Assembly (NCBI GenBank): GCA_033032865.1
Contig: JAWHQI010000099.1
Span: forward strand, 6,465,501 to 6,529,500
Origin: Dactylorhiza incarnata
Lineage: Eukaryota > Streptophyta > Magnoliopsida > Asparagales > Orchidaceae
Direction of reading: 5' to 3'
DNA: 64,000 nucleotides
Each line of letters opens with the position of its first letter. Positions within the stretch are counted from its first letter, which is position 1. The translations under genes were made by a program, and so were the position numbers. Of the stretch, positions 53,321 through 63,013 are shown one piece after another. The notes beneath the pieces were generated by a model, which was given only the letters and a program-made list of their open reading frames with translations, was not told the DNA's origin and did no database searches.

Positions 53321-53989
53321 TGAATGTTTTCACTATGGATAACTTCAAGTATCTCAAACAACGAACAAACCAATAGATTTGCATAAAAGGCATCATCGTA
53401 AATAAATATTCGAAGTTATCACACATATAGTTCATCAAGGAGATCTCCAACACTCAGTCTTAGACCAAAATAATTGTCAAACTACCGAAGTGAATGCCTG
53501 ACCTCACTATGGATAACGTGGTGGTTATGACTGTCGCTAGTGAACGCCTGACCTCACATATGAAGCTTAGTTCACTTCTATGTTCAAAACTAGTTTTCTT
53601 TTCTTGAGGAGAACATAGATGTTGTCATGCAAAACAACATTTTATGGCGGTCACATTTTTGTCCAAACTCACCAGAGCAAAAACGTCGCGCCAAAGGGAG
53701 ATGAAGTCTTGGGTGGTGTTCTTGTTGTATTAATTAAAAAATTAATTTTTAATAATTTTAATATCAAACTTTCATTCACCCGACGTGTCTAATATTTCAC
53801 TTTCCCTCCATTTTTTCTTTTTTTCCCTCCACTTAATTGAAATGAATGAAATAAATGGAGTGAAATTTCCCTCCATAAATTTTTTTTGTCAAAAGTAAAC
53901 TCCAAAATTAAAACCCCCAAATAAACTCAAAACCAATTGTTCTTTGATTCCAAAAAATTTTGCAAAAACAAACCAAAAAATTTAAATGC

Positions 53990-54190
53990 GCGCATGGTCT
54001 CCCGGGAGAGCGTTTTCGCCCGGACACGCATTTTTTGACTCCGCACACATTTTTCACGCGGAAGCGGTTTTGCATGCGCACACTTTTTTGTTCGGGAGCA
54101 CAATTTCGCCCACACACATTTTTCGCTTGGGAACATCTTGTACCAAAGCACATTTTTTCGGGAGCGCATTTTTTTGTCTCGAGTATGCAA
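53990..54190. repeat. degenerate CGCACACATTTTT repeats
   Basis: About seven loose units of 25-30 bp with GCGCACACATTTTT/TTTTTCGC and CGGGAGC elements. Similar motifs lie at 51280-51390. No gene. Confidence 0.55.
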
Positions 54191-54379
54191 ATCTATCCAA
54201 TAATTTTAGCTAATTAGAAGCAAAATATTTGCTTTCAAAATTTCGTTTATAATTATTTAAGGCAGAAATATATGTGGAGGGAAAATTTATTTCCCTCCAA
54301 AAATTTCATTTCTCTCTAATAAAGTATAAAACATTGGAATTTTTTAATTCTTTTCATTTCTTGCGATACCCTATATTCA

Positions 54380-55250
54380 CTCTCCCTTAGGTCATCGCGA
54401 TCTCCTCACGCCGCCGCTTCAGCGATCTCCAAACGACGCCGCTTCTGCAAACTCTTCAGCACCGAAGCCCGCAGCCACCACGCGATCTCCTCACGACGCC
54501 GCTTCACCACTTGGTACTTGTTGGTGGAGCACAGTTAATATTTGCCCCAGTCATTTGGCTGGAAGAAGCAATGGAAGAAATCGAGGAGCTGCGATGCCAT
54601 CTTCTACTAAAGCTAATACGTCATCCACCGGTACTATTGTTGCTGGAGTAGAACGCGGTGGCAGCGGCAAGTTCAAATACCCTAAATCAAGAGAGGAAGG
54701 AGAGTTATTCTCGAGCGAAGAAGAGGTATAAATTTTTCCCCTTACTCGGCACGCCACATTCATCCCTCGCGACTCACGAAACCTTCCCCATCCCAAACCC
54801 TCACTTCTTCTTCCCAGCCTCCGCAGCGCAACCCCTTATTGCAATCCTCGCTGCTCCACCTCGCCAATCCTCATGGTTTTCGGTTTCTATTTAATTTCAA
54901 CAGCGGCATGACTTTCTCGCGACCTAATTCCATGCCTCTTCACTCTCGCGCCCATCCACTCATGCCATCTTCGCAAATAAAATGTGTTATCTTCTTCCCT
55001 TCCCCCTAGCAAACTCGACAAAAACCCGCAGCTCCTCTTCGCCATATCCCATCTCTGGTTTACAGATGGTCTTAGGTTTACTGTTATGGGTTCTCTTGGA
55101 CGATGCCAGAGAGGCTCGCATATGGTTTTCTCAAACACCACCATTTTCTTCGCCATTGACGGTGTCATGATTGTCGTTCTTCTCTCTCGACAACAACAAA
55201 GGCTTCAAACCTGCGGAAGTTGGACTGATTGTGTGTGATTTCCATGCAAG
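54380..55250 (+). other. possible captured host-gene segment, unidentified
   Basis: Between about 54380 and 55250 the base composition becomes more balanced and gene-like, with CTCCTCACGACGCCGCTTC repeated three times (54402-54510). Short open stretches follow, such as GGSGKFKYPKSREEGELFSSEEE (54656-54725), and a pyrimidine-rich TCTTCTTCCC...CTAGCAAACTCGAC junction stands near 55010. It looks like a promoter/first-exon fragment, but no family is recognised and every frame closes soon. No function assigned. Confidence 0.3.
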
Positions 55251-57020
55251 CAGGCAAGCAACGCCATCTCCTTCTCTTTCCTAGCTCACAATAAATCCTT
55301 ATTCCTTCTCTCATTCTTAGTTCTGTGGATTGCTGGGGCTTTGCTGCTGAATATATTTGTTGAAATGGTTATTTCATATTTCCTATGTCCAGTTTTGCTT
55401 GACTAAATAGATAGTACTATTTTCAATTTTGGGTACAGGGTTTTTATTGAAGATTATAGTCGATTACTGTTATTAATTGAAACTTTTGGGGGTTTCTATT
55501 TGTAGAGATTGATTGGATATATTTTATACAGAACTGATTCCTCTTTTATTCTCTTGGAAACATGAGCTTATTTGATAATGATGAATTTCTGGTTGATAGG
55601 CAAATCATTATAAAACCATTTCTAATGCTCGCGCTTCTCTAACTAATTGGGGTGGAATCCACATTTTTGTGTCTCCACTTCATTTCTTCAAAATTAGATT
55701 GGGATGATCTCACAATTGGCTGAAATTCCACAAGGTGGGCTCTCCTCTCGACATTCATTGACATCCCTAAGTATCGCCATTATCTGAAGTTTTAATACCA
55801 TTAGTTATGATTTGGGAAGTAGGGTATGCAAGCAAGTCCTGTAGATTTTGATAACTTCATATGAATTTTGGGAAGTGAAATTTGAAATTTTGCATCTATT
55901 ATTAATATCATAACATATTTGGTTAACCATGGAGATTGCTTTTATGTTTTCATCTAAAATGCTACATTTGCATGTCCTATTTGATGTATTTCATCTATTA
56001 AGCCTCCTGATGAATGCTTGATTATTCCAATGGACTATACTTTTATATGCAACTCTTGACTAGGTTATTCTTCTTCTCAGAGAAGCAATCCCTAACACAT
56101 AATTCAAGGAGGTTCATACATGTTTTTGCAAAGGGCATTGCTCTATATGGAGCTTTTAACAGGTTTGTGCAATTTAGTCCTATGGTTCAATGTTCCGTGG
56201 AGCTTTAAACTATCAAGGTTTTATTGGGAGCAAGAAGAAGGCAAGTCCCAAAGGCAGTCAAGTTTGTTATTATATTTTAGAGACTTTACTTCAAATTAGA
56301 TGCAGTCAAGTAGATCCCTTAAAGAGCTAAGGGAGGTTGCTGAGGTCAGTTCTCTATGAATCAATGAAGCTTATTATTATTATTATTATCATCATCATTA
56401 TTTGATATGATCCCTAAAAATCTCGTGGTCAGTTATGTGGGGCACTATTGAAGCTAATTTTAAATCAGTGTGAAATATGTTTCAAGTATTGATGAATTTG
56501 TTAGAAGAAAATTTGATTGAATTCATGGGCAATCGATGGTGCACATGTTATGAAATTGGAAATATTTACTCTTCCTAAACAAATCCCAAATGCAATCAAC
56601 CGTGAACATGTTATTGTGTTATTTTCTAATGAATCTAATTAAAATCAAATGTTAGGTGATTAGTGATGTACTGATTTGTCTACTTGATTTTGACCGTTGA
56701 ATTTTCTTTTGAACTGGTAATTAGGCCATTGCACAATCTATTCCTCATCTGATATAGAGTCAATTTGATTTAAATTTTACACTAAATTAGCATATATGTG
56801 ATTGCATCCTTAAATTTTACAATCCATTTAAATTTTATACTAAATCATATAAGTGCTTGTGTCCTTCAATTTTACAATCCATTTAAATTCTGCCTGTATA
56901 ATATGTATAATGTTTGTTTATAAATCTATTGTATGCTTGCATGTTCTCAATCACACTATTATTTAGTAAGTTGAATTGTTTGGTATAGCACTATCGTATA
57001 ATCCTTGCATTTCATTAGAA
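55251..57020. other. CACTA interior without a supported gene
   Basis: AT-rich, intron-like sequence. Short direct repeats occur near 56760-56900 (ATTTAAATTTTA...CATATAAGTG). This may be intronic material from captured genes; nothing coding is supported. Confidence 0.5.
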
Positions 57021-57119
57021 TATCCCTTTCGAAGCAATCATTCCAAGTAGAATATATCCTTTTAGAAGCAATCATTCCAAGTACACGAAGATGAACGTAG
57101 AGAGACAAACACCACCAAC

Positions 57120-57355
57120 TTGCCACCTGGATCATGTCGTCGCTCACGACCAATGTCGTCGCCCACGACTATTGTAGACTCCCACTTCCAATGTCGCCGC
57201 TCACGACCAATGCCGCCGCCCACGACCAATGAAACTCACGACCAATGACACCCACGACCAATGACACCCACGACCAATGACGTCGCCTCAACATTTGTCT
57301 CCTCCACAACAAATATCGCTCCCCACGACAAATGTCACTCCCGCGACAAATGTCC
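57120..57355 (+). repeat. CACGACCAATG tandem repeat
   Basis: About twelve units of CCCACGACCAATGAC or variants with GTCGTCGC spacers. The most regular part is 57235-57285 with a period of 15-16 bp. It is preceded by a direct duplication of GAAGCAATCATTCCAAGTA (about 57028 and 57063). Confidence 0.8.
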
Positions 57356-57749
57356 TCTTGGATAGGGGCGGAGCCCCGTGTCTATCACTTGTATTAGCAT
57401 ACACTAATTTGTACCTAAAATTGTTTTGTCTTGTGCAACTTCTATAATGCATTGCAAGCTTTGTTGATGTGTCATTTCTTCTTACCGTGGAAGAAAATCC
57501 CATTCTAAAATTCTTTGGTTGTTTAATAGGAAGCGACAATTAATTTTTTTTGGTAGGTCGTATTTTTATTGGTAATAATTGCACACTATTTATACGTCCA
57601 TTGGACATAAATCTTGTCCATTTATTGTAACATTTTCTTCTTGTTTATACATTTATTGCTTCGTCTTCGTCGGTCAGTAGTACATTTATTGCTTTCATCC
57701 ATAATTTGAAACACTCGAAAGCTTTTCTTAACATTTTTTAAATTTGCAG

Positions 57750-57860
57750 GGAGTGATGGCTATCTTGAAAATCCAGTTGAATGCAATTTCTGTTGTGAAC
57801 CTTGTCATGTCAATAGGAATTGCTGTTGAGTTCTGTGTGCATATAACACAAGCTTTCTTG
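57750..57860 (+). pseudogene. NPC1: captured exon of NPC1-type sterol transporter
   Basis: A 111-bp open exon bounded by a splice acceptor (TTTGCAG) and donor (GTGAGT) encodes [20 protein letters not shown] then [17 protein letters not shown]. This is the highly conserved transmembrane segment of Niemann-Pick C1 proteins (in the family: [19 protein letters not shown]). NPC1 moves sterols across the late endosomal or vacuolar membrane. Only this one exon, of a protein of well over a thousand residues, is present, so it is a captured fragment. Its reading frame is intact, suggesting recent capture or slow decay. Confidence 0.85.
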
Positions 57861-58173
57861 GTGAGTATATATCATTTGCTTGAAATATGGAACTACAAAG
57901 CTAAACTTTCATACTAAATATTTGTAGTGATTTTTGTTAATTTAATGTTTAGTATGTTCTTCATCGTATTACGAGCAATTAGTATAATGTAAGTTTCTTT
58001 AGCATATAAAACTAGGATGCCTTCATCTTATGGTGAAAAGAAAATAAATACCTAGTCCATAGTGTAGATCTGATGCTTTTGTAAACAATAGCCTGATCAT
58101 ATATACAAGCCTACTTGAATCAGGTAGTGTTTTGAAAGTCATCTAAACATTAACCTATTCTTTCACCCTGCAG

Positions 58174-58905
58174 ATTGTTAATGAAGCAGCTAAGTTTTGA
58201 TATAGAAGTGGTAATGAGTTCAACTGTGGAGGTAAGATCTTTTAAATTTGCTATAGAAACTTGATTCTTCTGGCTGATATCATATGATGATTTGTTTCTG
58301 CAGGTTTGACTATAAGAACACCATATGGAGCAGTTGGCCATGGTGGTCATTATCGCTCACAGTCACCAGAGGCTTTTTTCTGTCATGTTCCTGGTCTCAA
58401 GGTTGGTCTTTTTCCTAGTCTTTACCATTTTTTCTAAGTCTTATTGGTTGAACTGCCAAAAATGCAAATCCACTCAAATAAATCATTAAGGGCCTTTTCG
58501 GTTGGACGGAATTGAGGTTTTATAATTGGAATTTGATCAAATTTCAATGAAAATGGATCTCCAATTCTAATTTTAGGGCCTTGTACAAACGAATAGAGCA
58601 TAACAGAATATAAGTGTATTAAAAATTTGGGATGAGAAGAAAGCTCGAGGCTTAGCGATTGATGAGCTTTAAGCCTATATAGTCATAAATAAGCAACCAG
58701 CAGGACTATTTATACATAATAAAGGTGAAAAGAGAATCTTGAGCAACATTTCTGCAAAAATTAGTTAATGCATTCATAAAATCTTATTTTGTATGATATG
58801 TAAAAGGTTTAGATTTTGTATGTTGTGATACCTCGAAGCCCACAACAGGCGAAGGGCCTTTTACTATCCAGCATTCGCGATCCAAACCCAGTTGTTGTTG
58901 TGTTA
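58174..58905 (+). pseudogene. BCKDHB-like: captured fragment of branched-chain 2-oxoacid dehydrogenase E1 beta
   Basis: Three exon pieces with introns. 58174-58231 encodes IVNEAAKF, a TGA, YRSGNEFNCGG, with donor GTAAGA. 58304-58401 encodes [20 protein letters not shown] followed by [12 protein letters not shown], with acceptor TGCAG. About 58822-58896 encodes [20 protein letters not shown] then PNPVV. This matches the E1-beta subunit of the mitochondrial BCKDH complex, which breaks down Leu, Ile and Val. An arginine codon has become TGA (58198-58200), and a 420-bp AT-rich stretch separates the last two pieces. It lies 313 bp after the NPC1 exon, same strand. Confidence 0.85.
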
Positions 58906-59023
58906 ACAATATGCATGATTGTTGTTGTGTTAACAATACTCGGTCCGCATAAGACCAGTCACAGAATCATTTATGCAGTCGTTGATCCTTGATTGTTTCA
59001 GTAACATTTATTATTTTCTCTAT

Positions 59024-59135
59024 AGGTTTTTATTTGATACAAGTTGTTCAAACTATAAATACTATGAGTATCAGCTTCTTGAAGAGGGAAAGGACCAAAA
59101 TAAAGCTAATGATTCTCAAACTTCACATCATGGTT
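59024..59135 (+). pseudogene. captured exon, probably SURP/G-patch splicing-factor-like gene
   Basis: A short open exon follows an acceptor-like TTTCTCTATAG and encodes FLFDTSCSNYKYYEYQLLEE, then GKDQNKANDSQTSHHG. A donor-like GTTTGG follows. The KYYEY.L.EE pattern resembles the region after the SURP module in plant SURP/G-patch proteins (SUGP1-like). I judge this by eye only. If right, it is the third host gene sampled by this transposon. Alternatives are another SURP protein or an unrelated gene. Confidence 0.4.
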
Positions 59136-59139
59136 TGGC

Positions 59140-59830
59140 CATACCTTTTTTTCATTTTATAAATTTTTATTACATTCTATTTCGTAAATAATTGCAAGAT
59201 AACGTCCCCTTTATTCGTGGTGTGCTCTTCTTATTACCAGAATGCAGTGAGACTACAAGTTGTAAAACATCTAATACTTCTCAGAGGACTTTTTTTTATT
59301 AAATTCAACTTTTATTGCCCCTAAAGTGTTGCTGCCCCCTTTAATAATTGCTCTTTTTTATTTCTAGGGAGTTGGAGCTTGGAACGAAAAGTAATGGAAG
59401 AAGATGCAAATTTAATGGGGTGTGTATGGATGTGAGTTTGTATGAATGTTTCTGCTCTCATTTATTTGTAGGGTGATCTTAATTGCTCTCTTTTATTTGT
59501 AGGGTGCTCGAGCATTGACCGGTAAGTGACGAAAGATTCATTAGTCAAAAAGTGATGGATGATTCATTTTTCGAAAAATGACGGAAGATTTATTAGAAAC
59601 ATGTTGATCTTGTAATGTAATATTGTATTATTTTAGAAGAGATAATAATAACTTGTACTCTATGTAATACTTTTTGGTGTGAATAAATACATGTTGATCT
59701 TGTTATGAAATATTAAATATATGTGTATTTTCAAGATTATTATTTGTAATAAAATCTCAGGTACACAAAAAATAGAAATGGAATATTTTTGATATATAAA
59801 TGAATTGACTGTAGTAAGAAGAATGGAAAA
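59140..59830. other. CACTA interior, possible further exon scraps
   Basis: Contains GAGTTGGAGCTTGGAACGAAAAG after a TTTCTAGG acceptor-like site (59370) and repeated TGAT/GAAAGATTCATTAGT blocks (about 59525-59600). No protein family is recognised. Confidence 0.35.
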
Positions 59831-59834
59831 CAAA

Positions 59835-60195
59835 TGTAACGATTTTTTCGTTACTATTGTTTAATCTATTGTAACGAAATAATGTTTATTATACTTTATT
59901 GTAACGAAGTTAGTTTATTTTTAGTGAGGAAAAAATAAAACATTTGTAACGAAATAGTTTTAATAATAACTGTTTTATTGTGAGGAAAAAAAACATTCGT
60001 AACGAAATAATATTTATTGTGACCAATTTATTGTGAGGAAGAATCTCTTTTTGGTGAGAAAGTATCGTTTGTTACAATTAATTTATTTGCAACGACATGC
60101 ATACATTCGTTACAAGAACCTTTAGCGTCGAGCTTTAGAGGAGGACCGTTACTTAAAGTTTTTTTCGTTACCAAAGAGTTTTTGTAACGATTTTT
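59835..60195. repeat. right subterminal TTGTAACGA repeats of CACTA element
   Basis: At least ten TTGTAACGA, ATTCGTAACGA or TCGTTAC units in AT-rich context, mirrored by those at 50004-50205. Confidence 0.8.
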
Positions 60196-60211
60196 GGCAC
60201 TTATTATAACG

Positions 60212-60248
60212 ATTTAGGTCCTTACTATAAGTGCAGTTTGTTGTAGTG
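60212..60248 (-). repeat. right terminal inverted repeat of CACTA element
   Basis: On the minus strand: CACTACAACAAACTGCA then CTTATAGTAAGGACCTAAAT. It is followed by the target duplication TCT (60249-60251), matching 49964-49966. Confidence 0.92.
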
Positions 60249-60520
60249 TCTTCTTCTTGCAGATGTGAGCCCAGCAGGCTTTGAATCTTTGGAGCTTTCT
60301 TAAAAATCTTCCTCTTGATGAATATTAGAAGAACTTGTGTTGCACAAGAAGAAGATTCTTTCTTGATCTTTTTAGCAAAGTGAGAAAGATTTCTTCTTTA
60401 GACCTTTCTCTCTATTCAGGCTGATTAGTGTAAATGTGAGAGAAAGTGAGAGAGAGCAAGCCTTTCTGAATTCAAAAATTCCGAAAATAAATATTTCTCT
60501 TCAATCTTGCATTTAGGCCA

Positions 60521-62185
60521 TGATGAGTCACATATATATAGTGATTTTTGGACTCATTCGGGCTAGTTTTCGTCCGTGTGCACTACACTTTCAAGCCATA
60601 TTAGTTTGTATTTCACTCTCATTCTCTTTCACGATATGTGCACTCTTTGGACCCGTTTTAGTGTGCAATTACACGCTATGTTTGTTGAGGGTGAGCATAT
60701 GGTGCTCCCCAACCCTTTTTCTGTATTTGGATGTTGTTGAAGGTGTATTCCCAGCTGTTTATTATGCTGTGAAGGTGGGCAGATCTCCATTTTGCCCAAA
60801 TTACATTTCTGCTTGAATCGCACGGTCATGCGTTTTCTTGAAGCATGATCGCTCCGACCGTGCATGCTTATCTGCTGGCAAAATGGTGATCTTAATTTGC
60901 CCGTGCATTTTTACGTACGATCAGTTTTGACCGTACGTGAGTAAAATCGCACGAGCCCGTTCGTTGTCCTATTTTCATGCATTCGGAATTTGCCCGTGCA
61001 TTTTTACGCACGGTAGGCTTCGACCGCGCATAAGTAAAATGCACCAGCGCTCCTGTTTCTTCTTCCTGGGTTTAATAGGCGATTAATATCGCATGGTCCA
61101 TGCACGGTCGTGCGTTCGACCGTGCGTGACAAATTTTTGACTATTTTTTCTATAAAAGCTGTAGAATCCGCCCTAATAAGGATCGATCGTCTTTCCCGTG
61201 CCCGAAGGTTTCGGTTTCGCCATTTTTGCCGTTCCATCGCCACACACCTTAAGGAGGAGCTCCGACCACCATTTCCTTGCAAATATAAAGCTGGGGCATC
61301 CCCTCGGCCGCCTCCATCATCCAAGTGCTTCAAGGAGAGGATTACACCTTCATCTTCATCACCAAGCAAGAGTTCTTCGCATCGGACGTGATCGGGTTGT
61401 AGTTTACCAGAGAAGATGGGTCCATTGGGAGGAAGTGACAGCCCTCCTCTACCCCGGACGATAGTTGGGACCGAGCTAGGCCGCAGATTGACTCCCCGAC
61501 GATTCATACCGTGAATCTACAACAAGCCTCCAGATTCGGTCGTATCTCTTGCCTTTTTCTCGTATTTGTGTTGATGTATATAAATGTAATCCTAATTATA
61601 TGATGATGTGGCACATGTAAACCTTGATTTGTATTGTTTATTTCATGTCTATGTGAAATTACTATGTGGTTTATATGTGTGTATGAGGTGCGCCCCATTC
61701 CACCTTCCATCTGCCATCACCCTCCATTCCATCCGCTTGACTACTTGCCCTTTCCGCAAACCTACTCTTCCACTCGCCAAGCTAAGCAGTGCTAACGGCC
61801 CGTATAATCCACCTCGACTCTGCCGGTGCGAACCATTCCATCCGCTTGCCTTCTTGTCCATCCGCCTAGCGAAAGTAGTGCATAGCGGCCTGCATAGTTT
61901 CCATCTGCCCGACAAAGCAGCGTATAGCGGCCTGCATAGGAGTAGTTTAGTTCTTTTATTTTATTTTTCACAATCCAAATCACCCCTTTTCCGCAATCCA
62001 TCCGACCTAAAGGACTTCTATCTTAAGTCCTTCCTCGATAGATAACTCCACCTTACCGTGTTCCTTTGAGATTCGATACTTGGAGATTCACTCCCATATT
62101 TTATATTACTTGAACGATCAGTACACTGCTGTTTCGTGCCGCAGTCTTGCTACCGCCTATAGCGGTGTGCTAGATTTGCGCATCA
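60521..62185 (+). repeat. 5' LTR of element H
   Basis: Begins TGATGAGTCAC and ends TTTGCGCATCA, 1,665 bp. It contains a CGCACG/CGTGCG palindrome array (60825-61130), a TATA box (61151-61158) and a downstream part with GCGTATAGCGGCCTGCATAG-like duplications (about 61875-61940). No gene is supported inside. Confidence 0.8.
60825..61158 (+). promoter_or_regulatory. LTR H palindrome array and TATA box
   Basis: CGTGCATTTTTACG, CGCACGGT, ACGGTCGTGCG and CGACCGTGCG arms recur up to 61130. TATAAAAG follows at 61151-61158, roughly 25 bp after the last arm. The same arrangement holds in the LTRs of the gag-protease gypsy element. Confidence 0.68.
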
Positions 62186-62188
62186 AGT

Positions 62189-62208
62189 TTTTGGCGCTGT
62201 TGTCGGGG
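62189..62208 (+). other. primer-binding site of element H, tRNA-Asp type
   Basis: TTTGGCGCTGTTGTCGGGGA after the LTR end differs at two positions from the site of the gag-protease element (TGGCGCCGTTGCCGGGGA). Confidence 0.82.
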
Positions 62209-62442
62209 AACACTGTCGTGTGAGTTTTCTAGAGAGAAAAGGGAGAGAAAGAAGCCCTTCCATCGTGTATAGTCATTTTTTTCTTGTTTGTTTGTTTTAT
62301 TTAAGAAAGTTTTTATTGTTATTATTTCATCCTCTCCTGTTTTAAAGTCTTAGGCAAGTTTACTCCAAGGAGGTTTTAATAGTTTGTGTAAATTTCCTTG
62401 CAAGGGATTTCAGTTTCGTTATATCTACTTTAATTGTTGAAA

Positions 62443-62967
62443 ATGTCTTCATGGGATATTTATCCTAGCACTTACGACAAGATGGTCTATTATATAGACC
62501 AAATGAAGGAGTTAAATGCTAGGCAGTGTGGGAACTTTGTTTGCTTGTTGTGTCGAGGAGAGAGCCATGAATTGAAGGACTGTCCTAGTCTTTTCAATCC
62601 TGACCGCTGCTCCTTCACACATGACAACATTGTCCCTATCGCTCATTCTTTACCCATGGAGGCAATCATGCCCTCTACCGCCGAGCTTATTTCATGCATG
62701 GACTCCTCAATCCCTGTGTATGGCTCCACCCCTAGTGAAGATGATCACTCATTTAATGGCCAACATGGAGACGGTTGGGAGATCTTGGATGCAGCAGAGT
62801 GGGGTAAGGAGAGTATTCTCTCAAGTGGGGAGGTGTCCGTGGATCCTATTGCGGAGGAACTTGATCTTTTATTTTCTGATGAAATTGATTTCGTTCCTTC
62901 TGCTTCTTTGCAAAAATTTCTACACATATTTTTGATGATCCTGTCGAAGATTGCTTATAGGTGTTAA
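62443..62967 (+). CDS. small zinc-knuckle protein of element H
   Basis: The frame from MSSWDIYPSTYDKMVYYID (62443) to a TAA at 62965-62967 encodes 174 residues. A perfect CCHC knuckle, CLLCRGESHELKDC, lies at residues 32-45, after a short helical region. The rest is acidic with no recognised domain (CMDSSIPVYGSTPSEDDHSF, PIAEELDLLFSDEIDFVPSA). There is no capsid domain, so it may be a shortened Gag that keeps only nucleic-acid binding. The start at 62443 is preferred over the one three codons upstream because of its context (AAAATGTCT). It is uninterrupted, unlike nearly all other frames in the window. Confidence 0.6.
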   Translation: MSSWDIYPSTYDKMVYYIDQMKELNARQCGNFVCLLCRGESHELKDCPSLFNPDRCSFTHDNIVPIAHSLPMEAIMPSTAELISCMDSSIPVYGSTPSEDDHSFNGQHGDGWEILDAAEWGKESILSSGEVSVDPIAEELDLLFSDEIDFVPSASLQKFLHIFLMILSKIAYRC

Positions 62968-62997
62968 AAATGTTGAAGTGGAAGTTTGTGGAAATTG

Positions 62998-63013
62998 GCA
63001 GTCTGGGGGGAGG
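62998..63013 (+). other. polypurine-like tract after the H ORF
   Basis: CAGTCTGGGGGGAGG resembles the tract before the 3' LTR of the gag-protease element (AGTCTGGGGGGTG), but no TGATGAG LTR start follows. Confidence 0.5.

Larger units (their letters stand above)
49967..60248. mobile_element. CACTA DNA transposon, non-autonomous, with captured gene fragments
   Basis: The ends are CACTACAACAAACTGCA...TGCAGTTTGTTGTAGTG with a 17-bp perfect terminal inverted repeat, extending imperfectly to about 37 bp. The target duplication is TCT (possibly TCTTCT). Subterminal regions of 150-400 bp are full of TTGTAACGA/TCGTTACAA repeats in both orientations, as is usual for CACTA elements. The 10.3-kb interior holds GC-rich modules, simple repeats and exon fragments of at least two host genes. 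No transposase is present. Confidence 0.92.
49436..60520 (-). repeat. LTR of Sirevirus-type element G (minus strand), interrupted
   Basis: Segments 49436-49966 and 60252-60520 join into one LTR once the CACTA element and its TCT duplication are removed. Its minus-strand 3' end is CTTTCA with a C-run/TCTAGGTG block (49461-49477), as in A and B. It has CTCAGACTTTACAAGTCCTACAC-type repeats (about 49690-49880). Since it lies at the left edge of a minus-strand insertion it should be the 3' LTR. Its remainder is cut off by element H at 60521. Confidence 0.75.

Noticed and set aside
52738..53453. Long reading frames rich in Cys/Val or His/Thr.
   Set aside because: They are translations of the (CA)n microsatellite in all frames.
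54658..54894. A short ORF with GGSGKFKYPKSREEGEL as a new gene.
   Set aside because: It is brief, has no homologue I recognise, and lies in a transposon; kept only as a possible captured fragment.
49967..60248. A transposase gene in the CACTA element.
   Set aside because: No TNP2-like or other transposase motif is visible in any frame across the 10 kb.
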